The notes under the pieces were generated by a model that had not been told where the DNA came from, ran no database searches, and worked only from the letters and a program-made list of their open reading frames with translations. From assembly GCA_005116965.1 (NCBI GenBank), contig SWDG01000007.1, positions 70,320 to 134,319 of the forward strand: 64,000 nucleotides of DNA. Reading direction: 5' to 3'. Position numbers and translations under genes: made by a program. Origin of the DNA: Nitrospira sp. Lineage in GTDB: Bacteria > Nitrospirota > Nitrospiria > Nitrospirales > Nitrospiraceae. Below, piece by piece: positions 8,676 through 16,300 of this stretch (the stretch's first letter is position 1; each line of letters begins with the position of its first letter).

Positions 8676-9935
8676 GTGAAACACTCAACTCCACACGTGC
8701 TCATTATCGGCGCTGGTCTTGCCGGGTTGGCCTGTGCACGTCGACTGACACAATCAGGCCTCACCTGCACGATCCTTGAAGCTTCCGACGATATCGGTGG
8801 GCGTATCCGGACAGATCGCGTAGAGGGTTTTCAGCTCGATCGCGGATTCCAGATTCTTCTCACCGGCTACCCGGAAGCGCGCAAGACGCTGAACTATCCC
8901 GCGTTGAACCTCAGGCCTTTTCATCCTGGATCGCTCATTCGCTATGCCGGCCGGTTTCACTTGATGAGCAATCTCTTTCGTCGGCCGCAAGATCTGATTC
9001 AGACTTTGGTCAGCCCTATCGGCTCGCTCGCCGATAAGTTACGACTGTTGCGAGTGCGACGGGACACATTGCACCAGCGCCTCTGCTTCGAGATGAGCGA
9101 CCCCGCCCGTCCGACTCACGAAGTCTTGCAGACGTATCAATTTTCGGACGCTATGGTGACGCGTTTCTTCCACCCATTTCTCAGCGGCGTATTTTTGGAA
9201 ACCGGGTTGACAACGCCCTGCTGGATTTTTGAGCTTGTCTGGGGCGCCTTCTGCCGAGGAGCAACGGCCTTGCCACAAGATGGCATGGGCGCTATCGCAC
9301 AACAACTTGCGGCTCCATTGCCTCCGGGGACGATCCGCCTCAACCAAGCCGTACAACACATTCAGGGATCGAGTGTGGTGCTGGAGTCAGGGGAACAGCT
9401 CACGGGTGATGTGCTGGTGGTCGCGACAGATCATGCAACCGCTGCCCGCCTGCGTGGGGAGCACGTAGCAAGCTCCTCAGTCCGTGGTTCAATGACGCTC
9501 TATTTCGACGCGCCAGCTCCTCCGCAACCCGGACCCTGGTTGATATTGAACGGGGAAGGTACTGGGTTAGTCAGAACCCTCTGCGTGCTGAGTGAGGCGG
9601 CGCCTTCATACGCACCGCCTGGCCGAGCTTTGATCTCAGTGACAACTACTGAGCAGATTGAGGCACACGATGATTTGGTGCTAGCAGTGCGGCTATTTCT
9701 TCAATCCTGGTTCGGCTCGCAAGTTAACGGGTGGCGACATCTGCGGACCGATCACATTTACCACGCGCTACCTCCGATAGACTTACTTTCCCCCGGGAAC
9801 CGCACAGCCTCACCGCGCGTGGCTGCGGGTCTTTACCTTTGTGGCGATTACCGGGAGAGCGGTACACTGGATGGGGCGTTGTTGTCAGGCCGGAAAGCAG
9901 CTGAGGCAGTGCTGTCTGATTACGACCTGTCGTGA
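8676..9935 (+). CDS. FAD-dependent amine oxidase/protoporphyrinogen-oxidase-like protein
   Basis: 419 aa, GTG start without a clear ribosome site; a second GTG at 8697 (VLIIGAG) is possible. The N-terminus has the FAD-binding motif VLIIGAGLAGLACARRL followed by EASDDIGGRIRTD and FQLDRGFQILLTGYPEA. The C-terminus has the second FAD contact (GLYLCGDYRESGTLDGALLS). Overall it resembles flavin-containing amine oxidoreductases and phytoene-desaturase-like enzymes. The substrate cannot be read from sequence. Homologous oxidoreductases occur in photolyase/SDR stress clusters, which suits this position. It is convergent with 10019-10444. Confidence 0.85.
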   Translation: MKHSTPHVLIIGAGLAGLACARRLTQSGLTCTILEASDDIGGRIRTDRVEGFQLDRGFQILLTGYPEARKTLNYPALNLRPFHPGSLIRYAGRFHLMSNLFRRPQDLIQTLVSPIGSLADKLRLLRVRRDTLHQRLCFEMSDPARPTHEVLQTYQFSDAMVTRFFHPFLSGVFLETGLTTPCWIFELVWGAFCRGATALPQDGMGAIAQQLAAPLPPGTIRLNQAVQHIQGSSVVLESGEQLTGDVLVVATDHATAARLRGEHVASSSVRGSMTLYFDAPAPPQPGPWLILNGEGTGLVRTLCVLSEAAPSYAPPGRALISVTTTEQIEAHDDLVLAVRLFLQSWFGSQVNGWRHLRTDHIYHALPPIDLLSPGNRTASPRVAAGLYLCGDYRESGTLDGALLSGRKAAEAVLSDYDLS

Positions 9936-10018
9936 CTTCAACGGTGAGTGTTTCCTTGGTGTATTGGATCACTTGCCCGATAATCCGCCGACTCTAAGCC
10001 AAAGTCTTGAGCAACTCT

Positions 10019-10444
10019 TCAACGCCCGCAGGCTATCGTCATGAGTGCGGCCGTAGCTGTACCCGACGCCGACGTTACTAATTGGCCTGTGGCTCCAACC
10101 GTGCGGCCTGCTGCTCCGGACCCCATATGGTCGGCATACCACGTCGTTTTCACTGCCTGGCTCTTTTGATTCTGACAGTCATATTCTCGCACGGTGATTT
10201 TCGAGAGTACCGGAATGCCACCTTCTGCCTGTGCTGTTTTATAATCAAACAGATCAGACATAGTGACGGTTTCGTCCGCTTTCCGAATACTCCCTCGATC
10301 GGCGTAATAGGCGTACGTCTCCATCTTGCCAACTTTAGACCAATCAGCTACAGAGATCGTCGTCGGACTAGATGACGGCTCCCCTCCAGTACAGGCTGTC
10401 ATCCACATACAACTCAGCACCAGCAGCATACAGAGTCGCGGCAT
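10019..10444 (-). CDS. Adhesin-E-like exported lipoprotein
   Basis: 141 aa. The N-terminus is a lipoprotein-type signal (MPRLCMLLVLSCMWMTACTG, lipobox MTAC). The mature domain has the pattern of the surface-adhesin protein E family: ADWSKVGKMETYAYYADRGS, a short strand DETVTMSDLFDYK, SKITVREYDCQNQKSQAVKT and a late Cys (TIACGR), probably bonded to the Cys of YDC. A paralogue with the same W...G...D...DC pattern lies 22 bp upstream in the same operon. In Nitrospirota these small proteins are usually unannotated; adhesion is only a family label. Last gene of the glutathione peroxidase operon. Confidence 0.75.
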   Translation of the reverse strand: MPRLCMLLVLSCMWMTACTGGEPSSSPTTISVADWSKVGKMETYAYYADRGSIRKADETVTMSDLFDYKTAQAEGGIPVLSKITVREYDCQNQKSQAVKTTWYADHMGSGAAGRTVGATGQLVTSASGTATAALMTIACGR

Positions 10445-10466
10445 GTCACCTCCTGCTATCCATGAC

Positions 10467-10892
10467 TCAACCTCGATGGGCCTGCCGACAGGCCACCTTC
10501 ATTTCAGCATCATCATCGCTACCGGGAACCACGCGGGACCACTCGTGCGTCGCCGGCGCAGCATACAACACGTGGCCTTGTGCCATGCCGTCTGGATAGT
10601 ACCGAGTGCGGAGCGGCCGGCTTTTCCTCTGGCTACAATCGTACTGGCGCTTGATCGTCAGTGACCGATAGGGACCGCGCGGAATGGCTCGCTCGACACG
10701 AAAGTCTCGGAGGGTCCAGATCGTAACCTTGTGTCCCGACAGCCCAATGGTAGTCATATCCACATAGCGGTCGTATTTATGGGTCCCTCCAACCCTTGCC
10801 CACTCAGCCGCTGCCAAGCTGGCACCGGGCGTGTCAAACAGGAAGAGCCCAATGCTCATACCAATCACAATACTTACCCGACGCACCCACAT
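10467..10892 (-). CDS. Adhesin-E-like exported protein
   Basis: 141 aa with a signal peptide (VSIVIGMSIGLFLFDTPGAS, cleavage near SLAAA). The domain reads AEWARVGGTHKYDRYVDMTT, VTIWTLRDFRVE, RSLTIKRQYDCSQRKSRPLR and closes with VACRQAHRG, the same scaffold and Cys pair as the downstream protein at 10019-10444. Its ATG directly follows the TGA of the glutathione peroxidase (TGAATG), so the genes are translationally coupled. Function unknown; periplasmic or surface location is inferred from the signal. Confidence 0.75.
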   Translation of the reverse strand: MWVRRVSIVIGMSIGLFLFDTPGASLAAAEWARVGGTHKYDRYVDMTTIGLSGHKVTIWTLRDFRVERAIPRGPYRSLTIKRQYDCSQRKSRPLRTRYYPDGMAQGHVLYAAPATHEWSRVVPGSDDDAEMKVACRQAHRG

Positions 10893-11537
10893 TCATCGTT
10901 CCATATCGACATGCGGTTTCCTTGTTGCCAAGGCTTTCTCCACATCGGACAGAATGGCAGGTGACAAAGGATTCATCCCGGGATCATATTTCCTGATCAC
11001 GTTTCCGGAGCGATCCACCAGGTACTTTTGGAAATTCCACGTCACACGGCCGGGGAAGGGACTCTCTTCAGTTAGATACCGATAGAGGGGATGCTTCTCT
11101 TTTCCGACAACGCTGATTTTTGAGAACAGGGGGAAACTGATGCTGTATTTTGTGTAGCAGAATCCTTTAATTTCTTGATTGGTCCCTGGCTCCTGCTGCC
11201 CAAAATCATTAGCCGGGAACGCCAAGACCTCGAATCCCCGTTCCCGATACCGCTCATACATTTCCTCAAGATCGGCATACTGCGGCGTATTGCCGCACAT
11301 GCTCGCGGTATTCACAATTAACAGCACTTTGCCCTTGAACGTCTTGAGATCGACGGGATGGCCATCGATGTCTGGGAGACGAAACCCATACAAAGGTGCT
11401 ATCAAGTTATCAGCACGTGACGGCACATTGGATTGTTTCTCCCTAGCATTGACGTCTGACTCGGTGAACGCACCAAGTCCCAGCCCCAGCAAGACGAGAC
11501 CGGGTAAGACAGGGAGAATTCTTGAGTAGATTGACAT
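10893..11537 (-). CDS. Exported glutathione peroxidase family protein
   Basis: 214 aa with an N-terminal signal or anchor (RILPVLPGLVLLGLGLGAF). The peroxidase domain carries the peroxidatic Cys at about residue 81 (VNTASMCGNTPQY, Cys rather than Sec), the Gln motif (FPANDFGQQEPGTN) and the Trp motif (RVTWNFQKYLVDRSG). The family reduces hydrogen or organic peroxides, bacterial Cys forms usually with thioredoxin. Export to the periplasm is unusual but predicted. It leads an operon with two adhesin-E-like proteins, and a peroxidase suits the nearby photolyase region. Its start codon lies about 135 bp from the divergent short ORF at 11672. Confidence 0.9.
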   Translation of the reverse strand: MSIYSRILPVLPGLVLLGLGLGAFTESDVNAREKQSNVPSRADNLIAPLYGFRLPDIDGHPVDLKTFKGKVLLIVNTASMCGNTPQYADLEEMYERYRERGFEVLAFPANDFGQQEPGTNQEIKGFCYTKYSISFPLFSKISVVGKEKHPLYRYLTEESPFPGRVTWNFQKYLVDRSGNVIRKYDPGMNPLSPAILSDVEKALATRKPHVDMER

Positions 11538-11671
11538 GGGAGCGTCTCCTTCCTTGGTCTAACCATCAAAATTGACTTGAACACTATCACAGCGTCACAT
11601 GTTTGTCTATATATTACTTGACAAACACTGAACACAGCGGTATGGTTATCTTGAGATTTGAAGTCTGCTGC

Positions 11672-11869
11672 ATGAAAAGGAGAGGCCTATGTCGGCAAAT
11701 AGTCTCCCCGACCACGCATCCCGATGGAGTGGTCAGAGGCGAAGCGACGCTGGCCCAAGGGCTCTACACGCTCATCATTACGCCAGAAGGGCTGAGCTCC
11801 TCGTATCGCTTACGAGTGCAGCAGTTCGATGCTGGCACGACAGGCCGGATCCGTTCCCCAGCCAGGTGA
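11672..11869 (+). CDS. Short hypothetical ORF running into the repeated 48-bp tail (possibly broken)
   Basis: 65 codons from ATG 11672. The stretch GVVRGEATLAQGLYTLIITP, EGLSSSYRLRVQQFDAGTTG has the GC-rich third positions expected of real coding sequence here. The ribosome site AAGGAG, however, fits the ATG at 11689, which is in another frame and gives a 68-residue product ending DPFPSQVNPNAKAGY. The data therefore suggest one of two things: a gene starting at 11689 with two frameshifts, or an old gene fragment joined to a foreign tail. The ORF ends IRSPAR inside the repeat shared with the truncated pheT. No family recognised. A strong terminator follows. Confidence 0.35.
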   Translation: MKRRGLCRQIVSPTTHPDGVVRGEATLAQGLYTLIITPEGLSSSYRLRVQQFDAGTTGRIRSPAR

Positions 11870-11894
11870 ATCCCAACGCCAAGGCCGGGTACTA
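11847..11894 (+). repeat. 48-bp direct repeat, copy 1 (gene-tail repeat)
   Basis: Identical to 18074-18121 except at one base (C at 11892, T at 18119). It starts GGATCCG and ends GGGTA-Y-TA. Read in the frame of GAT CCG it encodes DPFPSQVNPNAKAGY. The one internal difference is a synonymous TAC/TAT, and the next base beyond makes TAA here and TAG in copy 2. It sits at the 3' end of a short ORF and is followed by a terminator. Confidence 0.9.
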
Positions 11895-11928
11895 AACAGA
11901 AGATAAGCCTTCGCGTAGGGCTTGCAGT

Positions 11929-11970
11929 CAGAGGGCTGGTTCGGATATCCGGACCAGCCCTCTGCTTTTT
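11929..11970 (+). terminator. Strong Rho-independent terminator
   Basis: CAGAGGGCTGGT-T-CGGAT pairs with ATCCG-G-ACCAGCCCTCTG, an almost perfect 18-bp stem, followed by CTTTTT. It ends the short plus-strand ORF. From here to the receiver gene at 12204 I see no gene; the 11896-12203 gap holds only this terminator. Confidence 0.85.
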
Positions 11971-12203
11971 GGTAGAACGGATGCCAAACGAATGAGTCGG
12001 TTAGTTCAGTTGAATCAATACAGCTGGATTGTGGATAAACCGGTAGTAGACCTATGAGCTGAGGCTTGCCAAACAAGCATTGCTAGTGAGGGTCAGAAAG
12101 CATATCGAGCAACGCGGAGGAGCCCTTGCTTCCGTCTAGCGGGGGTCTGAAGTAACCTTTTGCGATTCGCAAGGGTTGTCACTCAGTATTCTAACTGAGT
12201 CAA

Positions 12204-12566
12204 TCAGTGCGCCAACTCATATCGGACGGCGCTCAGCAGCTCCTCAATGCCAAAGGGCTTGCGCAACGTTTGTCGTGCGCCCAACAGCCGGGCCGTTTTT
12301 CGCAGGTATTCATCACTGAATACTCCTGAGATGGCAATGACCTTGATGTCCAAGAATTCGCGAGTGAGCTCAATGATCGTATCGGACCCATTCAATTCAG
12401 GCATCAGAAGATCCACGATGACCAAATCTGCCGGCCTCTGACGGTACGACCCTAGACCTTCGCGCCCGTTAGCTGCTTCGACCACAGCGTATCCTGCCGA
12501 TTGAAGAGCTGTGGACAACAACGCGCGAATGGGGGCTTCATCATCAATTACTAATATGCTGGCCAT
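12204..12566 (-). CDS. Stand-alone response-regulator receiver protein
   Basis: 120 aa from the ATG preceded by GAAGGGA (MASILVIDDE); a longer TTG start at 12578 is less likely. A complete receiver: acidic pair D8-D9, phosphoacceptor D52 (VIVDLLMPELNG), Ser/Thr switch (VIAISG) and Lys (LRKPF). There is no output domain, so it acts by protein contact, CheY-like, or as a phosphorelay intermediate. It closely resembles the receiver at 43203-43574 (same D52, ARQTLRKPF versus ARRTLHKPF). No kinase is adjacent, so its partner must lie elsewhere. Confidence 0.9.
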   Translation of the reverse strand: MASILVIDDEAPIRALLSTALQSAGYAVVEAANGREGLGSYRQRPADLVIVDLLMPELNGSDTIIELTREFLDIKVIAISGVFSDEYLRKTARLLGARQTLRKPFGIEELLSAVRYELAH

Positions 12567-13025
12567 GCATCCCTTCAAAAAACATCACACTGAACAAGAA
12601 ACCTGTCGAAGTCTACGTGAAATGTGTCGAGTTTCAACAATAACCTGATTTACGGGAGAGGGAAGCATCTCAGCGTTTTAGGGCATGAGCTCCTTCAAGT
12701 CAGTGAGACCAAATGAGGTGACGTTGCGCCACCCTCCGGATTGATCCTTGAACGGCCCATAAAAGGGCGGTGGGAAGAAAGATCGCTTCTCACTAATCTT
12801 TGCCAGATGGTCGCCTTGATGCTCCCTCATCGCAATATGATCACGGTCAATTTCGATGGCCATGCGATATGCACATCACCATCCGGAAAGTTTATCTGCC
12901 GGCATCGAGATTCTTGATCGAGTTCCGGACGGAGTTAGCACAGTTTTAGCACAATCGGCTAATTTCACTGTGTCGGAAGCCGGGAGAGAATCGGTTGTAA
13001 GATATTGAAAGGAAAGAGAGACGGT
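12567..13025. other. Gene-poor 459-bp gap between receiver and tRNA-fMet
   Basis: Apart from the doubtful 61-codon ORF at 12678-12863 I see no gene. Near 12940-12960 the octamer TTAGCACA occurs in two close direct copies, just downstream of the 3' end of the initiator tRNA. No integrase is present, so I do not call an attachment site. Confidence 0.4.
12678..12863 (-). CDS. Doubtful small protein, 61 aa
   Basis: The ORF encodes a hydrophilic 61-residue protein (MAIEIDRDHIAMREHQGDHL, then SEKRSFFPPPFYGPFKDQSG, then GWRNVTSFGLTDLKELMP). Its Pro/Phe-rich middle and FGLTDLKEL end look protein-like, and third-position GC is only slightly raised. No clear ribosome site precedes the ATG. No family recognised. 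It could be a real small gene or chance. Confidence 0.3.
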   Translation of the reverse strand: MAIEIDRDHIAMREHQGDHLAKISEKRSFFPPPFYGPFKDQSGGWRNVTSFGLTDLKELMP

Positions 13026-13102
<77 letters not shown>

Positions 13103-13107
13103 GAGGG

Positions 13108-13137
13108 AGACTAACAAAGCGCTGAATGACAAGTCAA
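13108..13137 (-). promoter_or_regulatory. Promoter of tRNA-fMet
   Basis: On the minus strand TTGACT (13137-13132), an 18-bp spacer and TAGTCT (13113-13108) lie directly before the 5' end of the tRNA at 13102, at the spacing expected for a sigma-70 promoter. Confidence 0.55.
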
Positions 13138-13189
13138 GTTGAGGTGTTGCCGGATTGCATTCTCGGAATCACGATGTTAAAGCGATAGC

Positions 13190-14131
13190 ATGCGGATCGT
13201 CTTCATGGGCACACCGGAATTCGCGGTCCCGTCGCTTGAGGCACTTCTTCGATCCGGCGATCAGGTCGTCGGAGTCGTCACGCAGCCTGATCGACCGAAG
13301 GGAAGAGGTCATCAGCTCGTCGCGCCGCCCGTGAAACTGGTTGCGGAGCGTGCCGGCATTCCTATTCTACAGCCGCTCAAAATTCGTACACCCGAGTTCT
13401 TGCAGGCCCTTTCTGCCTGGCAGCCTGATCTCATCGCGGTCACAGCCTTCGGGCGGATTCTGCACACGCCGATTCTTCGGCTCCCAGCGATGGGCTGCGT
13501 GAATGTCCACGGGTCTCTGCTGCCAAAATATCGCGGCGCGGCGCCGGTCCAGTGGGCCGTCATCAATGGCGAGACCAAAACGGGTATTACCACGATGCTC
13601 ATGGATGAAGGAATGGATACTGGTCCCATGCTGCTCCAAGAGGAGTTGGATATCTCGCTTGATGATACGGCCGGGACATTGGCGCCTCGTATGGCAGAGC
13701 TAGGCGGGCAGCTACTCATCAAAACGATCGCTCAGCTGAAGGCGGGGACGTTGGTGCCGAAGAGGCAAGATGATGGACAGGCGACCATGGCTCCACTCTT
13801 GAAAAAAGAAGATGGCCTGATCGATTGGACAATGAACGCCACGTCGCTTGCCAATCGGGCACGAGGGCTTTCGCCCTGGCCAGGTGCATACACGTTTTTC
13901 GGTGAGGAGCGTTGGAATATATGGAAAGCAATCTCGCTTATGGGTGCGACGACCGAGAGGCCCGGAACGATCGTCACGGTGAATAAGCAGGTGATTCTGG
14001 TGGCGACAGGCGAGGGCATTCTTGAGATTCATGAAATCCAAACGGCCAATTCGAAACGCATGTCGGTCGTCCAATTCCTGGCTGGGCACCGAGTCACGGC
14101 CGGTATGCAATTGGGTTCATCGACTGCGTAA
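13190..14131 (+). CDS. fmt: Methionyl-tRNA formyltransferase
   Basis: 313 aa, the usual length. It transfers a formyl group from 10-formyl-tetrahydrofolate to Met-tRNA(fMet). The N-terminal domain shows MRIVFMGTPEFAVPSLEALL, VVTQPDRPKGRG, the catalytic-site region CVNVHGSLLPKYRGAAPVQW and GITTMLMDEGMDTGPML. The C-terminal tRNA-binding domain includes NRARGLSPWPGAYT. It heads a plus-strand run of translation and housekeeping genes (rsmB, rpe, pheS) and is divergent from the initiator tRNA gene. The ribosome site is weak. The product ends 40 bp before the rsmB start. Confidence 0.96.
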   Translation: MRIVFMGTPEFAVPSLEALLRSGDQVVGVVTQPDRPKGRGHQLVAPPVKLVAERAGIPILQPLKIRTPEFLQALSAWQPDLIAVTAFGRILHTPILRLPAMGCVNVHGSLLPKYRGAAPVQWAVINGETKTGITTMLMDEGMDTGPMLLQEELDISLDDTAGTLAPRMAELGGQLLIKTIAQLKAGTLVPKRQDDGQATMAPLLKKEDGLIDWTMNATSLANRARGLSPWPGAYTFFGEERWNIWKAISLMGATTERPGTIVTVNKQVILVATGEGILEIHEIQTANSKRMSVVQFLAGHRVTAGMQLGSSTA

Positions 14132-14171
14132 TTCTTCTCTTCACAACGGTTGCCATCTCCTTGTTCCAACT

Positions 14172-15590
14172 ATGACTGACGAAAGACCCGTGGGTACTGA
14201 TGTGCGGGGGCTCTCTCCACGATCGATCGCGCTCGCGATCCTCCTGTCCTGTCAACGAACTGATGACGCACTCGATGAGCTGATCGAACAACGAGCCACA
14301 TCAATTCCACAGCCTCGTGACCGCTCGCTGGTCATGGAGCTGGTGTATGGGACCTTACGGCGACAGGAGACGGTTGATTGGAGGCTTGATGCGGTTCTCG
14401 CCAAACCTCTCCACAGATTACCGATGGTCATTCAAATGTTACTGCGGCTTGGCGCCTACCAGCTGCTGTTTCTCGATCGCATTCCGGCTTCCGCAGCGGT
14501 GAACGAAACCGTCCTCTTGACGAAGTCCTACGCGAAACAATTAGGACGCGATTGGAGTGGGTTGGTGAATGGAGTTCTGCGAAACCTGATTCGTGTACCG
14601 GCGCCACCTTTCCCAGATCCAGCAAGTTATCCGGCTCAATCGTTATCTATTCGGTATGGAATCCCAATTTGGCTGACAGAGCGGTGGCTCGGCCGAATGG
14701 GACTTGAACAAGCAGAATTGGCTTGTCGAGCAAGCAGTACGGCCCCAAGTGTTACCCTGCGAGTGAACGCCAATCGACTCACCAGGGAAGAGTTTTTGGA
14801 GAAGTTGCGGCAGGCCGGTATTGAGGCACACCCGACTGCGATCAGTCCTGTCGGGGTGGTGTTGGACAAAGGCCAGGCTGTCACGTCGTTGCCAGGGTTC
14901 CAGTCTGGCGATTTCTATGTGGAAGATGAAGCGGCTCAACTCATTCCTCGGATCCTTGATCCTCAACCTGGCGAAACGGTGCTGGATGCCTGCGCCGCTC
15001 CAGGCGGCAAGGCGACGCACCTGGCCGAACTCATGCGTGATCGCGGAACGATCTATGCGGTTGATCGGAAGACTCTCCGCATGGACCTCCTTCGACAAAA
15101 TTGCGGACGATTGGGCGCGCGGAGCGTCGTGCCAATCGTCGGCGATGTGAGAACACCATCCGAATGGGCCGGGGTGATCGCCCGCAGGCCGATCCTCCAT
15201 AAGGAACCGCTGCAGGTCGATCGGATACTCGTGGATGCCCCGTGCAGTGGGTTGGGTGTGTTGCGCCGGCATCCTGAAGCGAAATGGCGGAAGGACAGTT
15301 CGACGTTCGCCAGGCACCAGACACTTCAAGCTGAAATCCTTGCCTCGGTGGCTTCCTGCTTGCGACCCGGTGGGGTGCTAGTCTATAGTACCTGCTCGAC
15401 AGAAACGGAAGAGACGGAAGGGGTCATCACCTCTTTTTGCGATGCCTATCCTGAATGGATGCGTGAATCTGTGGCGCCGTGGGTTCCCACCACGGCTCTC
15501 CCCTTTGTGACCATCTGCGGCGCGTTCTCGACTATGGGTAACGAGTGCGGGATGGATGGCTTTTATGCCGCCCGCCTACGGAAGAAATAA
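14172..15590 (+). CDS. rsmB: 16S rRNA (cytosine-967-C5)-methyltransferase
   Basis: 472 aa from ATG 14172 (MTDERPVGTDVRGLSPRSIA). The open frame extends upstream but overlaps fmt and is not protein-like. The N-terminal NusB-like RNA-binding domain (ALAILLSCQRTDDALDELIE, LVMELVYGTLRRQ, AVNETVLLTK, GLVNGVLRNLIR) is followed by a Rossmann SAM domain with DACAAPGGKATHLAELM, VDAPCSGLGVLRRHPEAKWR (one catalytic Cys) and VYSTCSTETEE (the second catalytic Cys). Both cysteines of m5C methyltransferases are present, and the NusB fusion identifies RsmB rather than RsmF. Its stop overlaps the rpe start by one base (TAATG). Confidence 0.92.
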   Translation: MTDERPVGTDVRGLSPRSIALAILLSCQRTDDALDELIEQRATSIPQPRDRSLVMELVYGTLRRQETVDWRLDAVLAKPLHRLPMVIQMLLRLGAYQLLFLDRIPASAAVNETVLLTKSYAKQLGRDWSGLVNGVLRNLIRVPAPPFPDPASYPAQSLSIRYGIPIWLTERWLGRMGLEQAELACRASSTAPSVTLRVNANRLTREEFLEKLRQAGIEAHPTAISPVGVVLDKGQAVTSLPGFQSGDFYVEDEAAQLIPRILDPQPGETVLDACAAPGGKATHLAELMRDRGTIYAVDRKTLRMDLLRQNCGRLGARSVVPIVGDVRTPSEWAGVIARRPILHKEPLQVDRILVDAPCSGLGVLRRHPEAKWRKDSSTFARHQTLQAEILASVASCLRPGGVLVYSTCSTETEETEGVITSFCDAYPEWMRESVAPWVPTTALPFVTICGAFSTMGNECGMDGFYAARLRKK

Positions 15591-16291
15591 TGGGTCATTC
15601 GATTCAGATCGCCCCCTCAATCCTTTCCGCGGATTTTGCTCGATTGGCCGATGAAGTAGCCGCAGTGGAGCGAGCGGGTGCCGATCTGCTACACGTGGAT
15701 GTCATGGACGGGCATTTTGTGCCGAACCTGACAGTGGGGCCACCTATTGTCGAAAGTCTCAAAAAAGTCACCAAGCTTCCACTTGACGTTCATTTGATGA
15801 TCACCAACGCCGATGCGTTCATCCCTGAGTTTGTCGATGCCGGAGCCGACTATTTGACCGTACATGTCGAGGCCTGCCCGCATCTCCATCGCACGATTCA
15901 ATCGATTAAGGAACGGGGGATCAAGGCCGGAGTAACCTTAAATCCTGCGACGCCACTCTCGTTGCTTCAGGAGATCTTGGGAGATGTCGACTTGGTGTTG
16001 ATCATGTCGGTGAATCCTGGATTCGGCGGGCAAAAGTTTATCCCATCGGTGCTTAGAAAAATTGCCGATACACGGGCACTGTTGGACAAGATCAAAAGCC
16101 AGGCGCTGCTAGAAGTGGATGGTGGCGTGAAGGTGGAAAATACTCAAGAGATCGTGGCCGCCGGAGCGACGGTCCTCGTGGCAGGGTCCGCGATTTTTTC
16201 CCAACGCGACTATACAGCGACCATTGCGGCCATGCGGGCGGCTGGAGCAATGGCCGTCTCGCCGGCGTCACGCGCCGCGGTCCATCAATAG
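15590..16291 (+). CDS. rpe: Ribulose-phosphate 3-epimerase
   Basis: 233 aa from the ATG overlapping the rsmB stop. It interconverts ribulose-5-phosphate and xylulose-5-phosphate in the pentose phosphate and Calvin pathways. Motifs of the TIM barrel and its metal site are intact: APSILSADFARLADEV, LLHVDVMDGHFVPNLTVGPP, LDVHLMITNADAFI, YLTVHVEAC, LVLIMSVNPGFGGQKF, LEVDGGVKVENTQEI and VLVAGSAIF. Cytoplasmic. The tail beyond residue ~218 (AMAVSPASRAAVHQ) is a little longer than usual. Confidence 0.96.
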   Translation: MGHSIQIAPSILSADFARLADEVAAVERAGADLLHVDVMDGHFVPNLTVGPPIVESLKKVTKLPLDVHLMITNADAFIPEFVDAGADYLTVHVEACPHLHRTIQSIKERGIKAGVTLNPATPLSLLQEILGDVDLVLIMSVNPGFGGQKFIPSVLRKIADTRALLDKIKSQALLEVDGGVKVENTQEIVAAGATVLVAGSAIFSQRDYTATIAAMRAAGAMAVSPASRAAVHQ

Positions 16292-16300
16292 GCGGCTTAG

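Noticed and set aside
12935-12965. Two TTAGCACA copies beside tRNA-fMet as a possible phage attachment site
   Set aside because: No integrase, no matching copy elsewhere in the window and no foreign genes between.
14643-15329. 228-codon minus-strand ORF within rsmB
   Set aside because: Antisense shadow of the methyltransferase; no ribosome site or domain.
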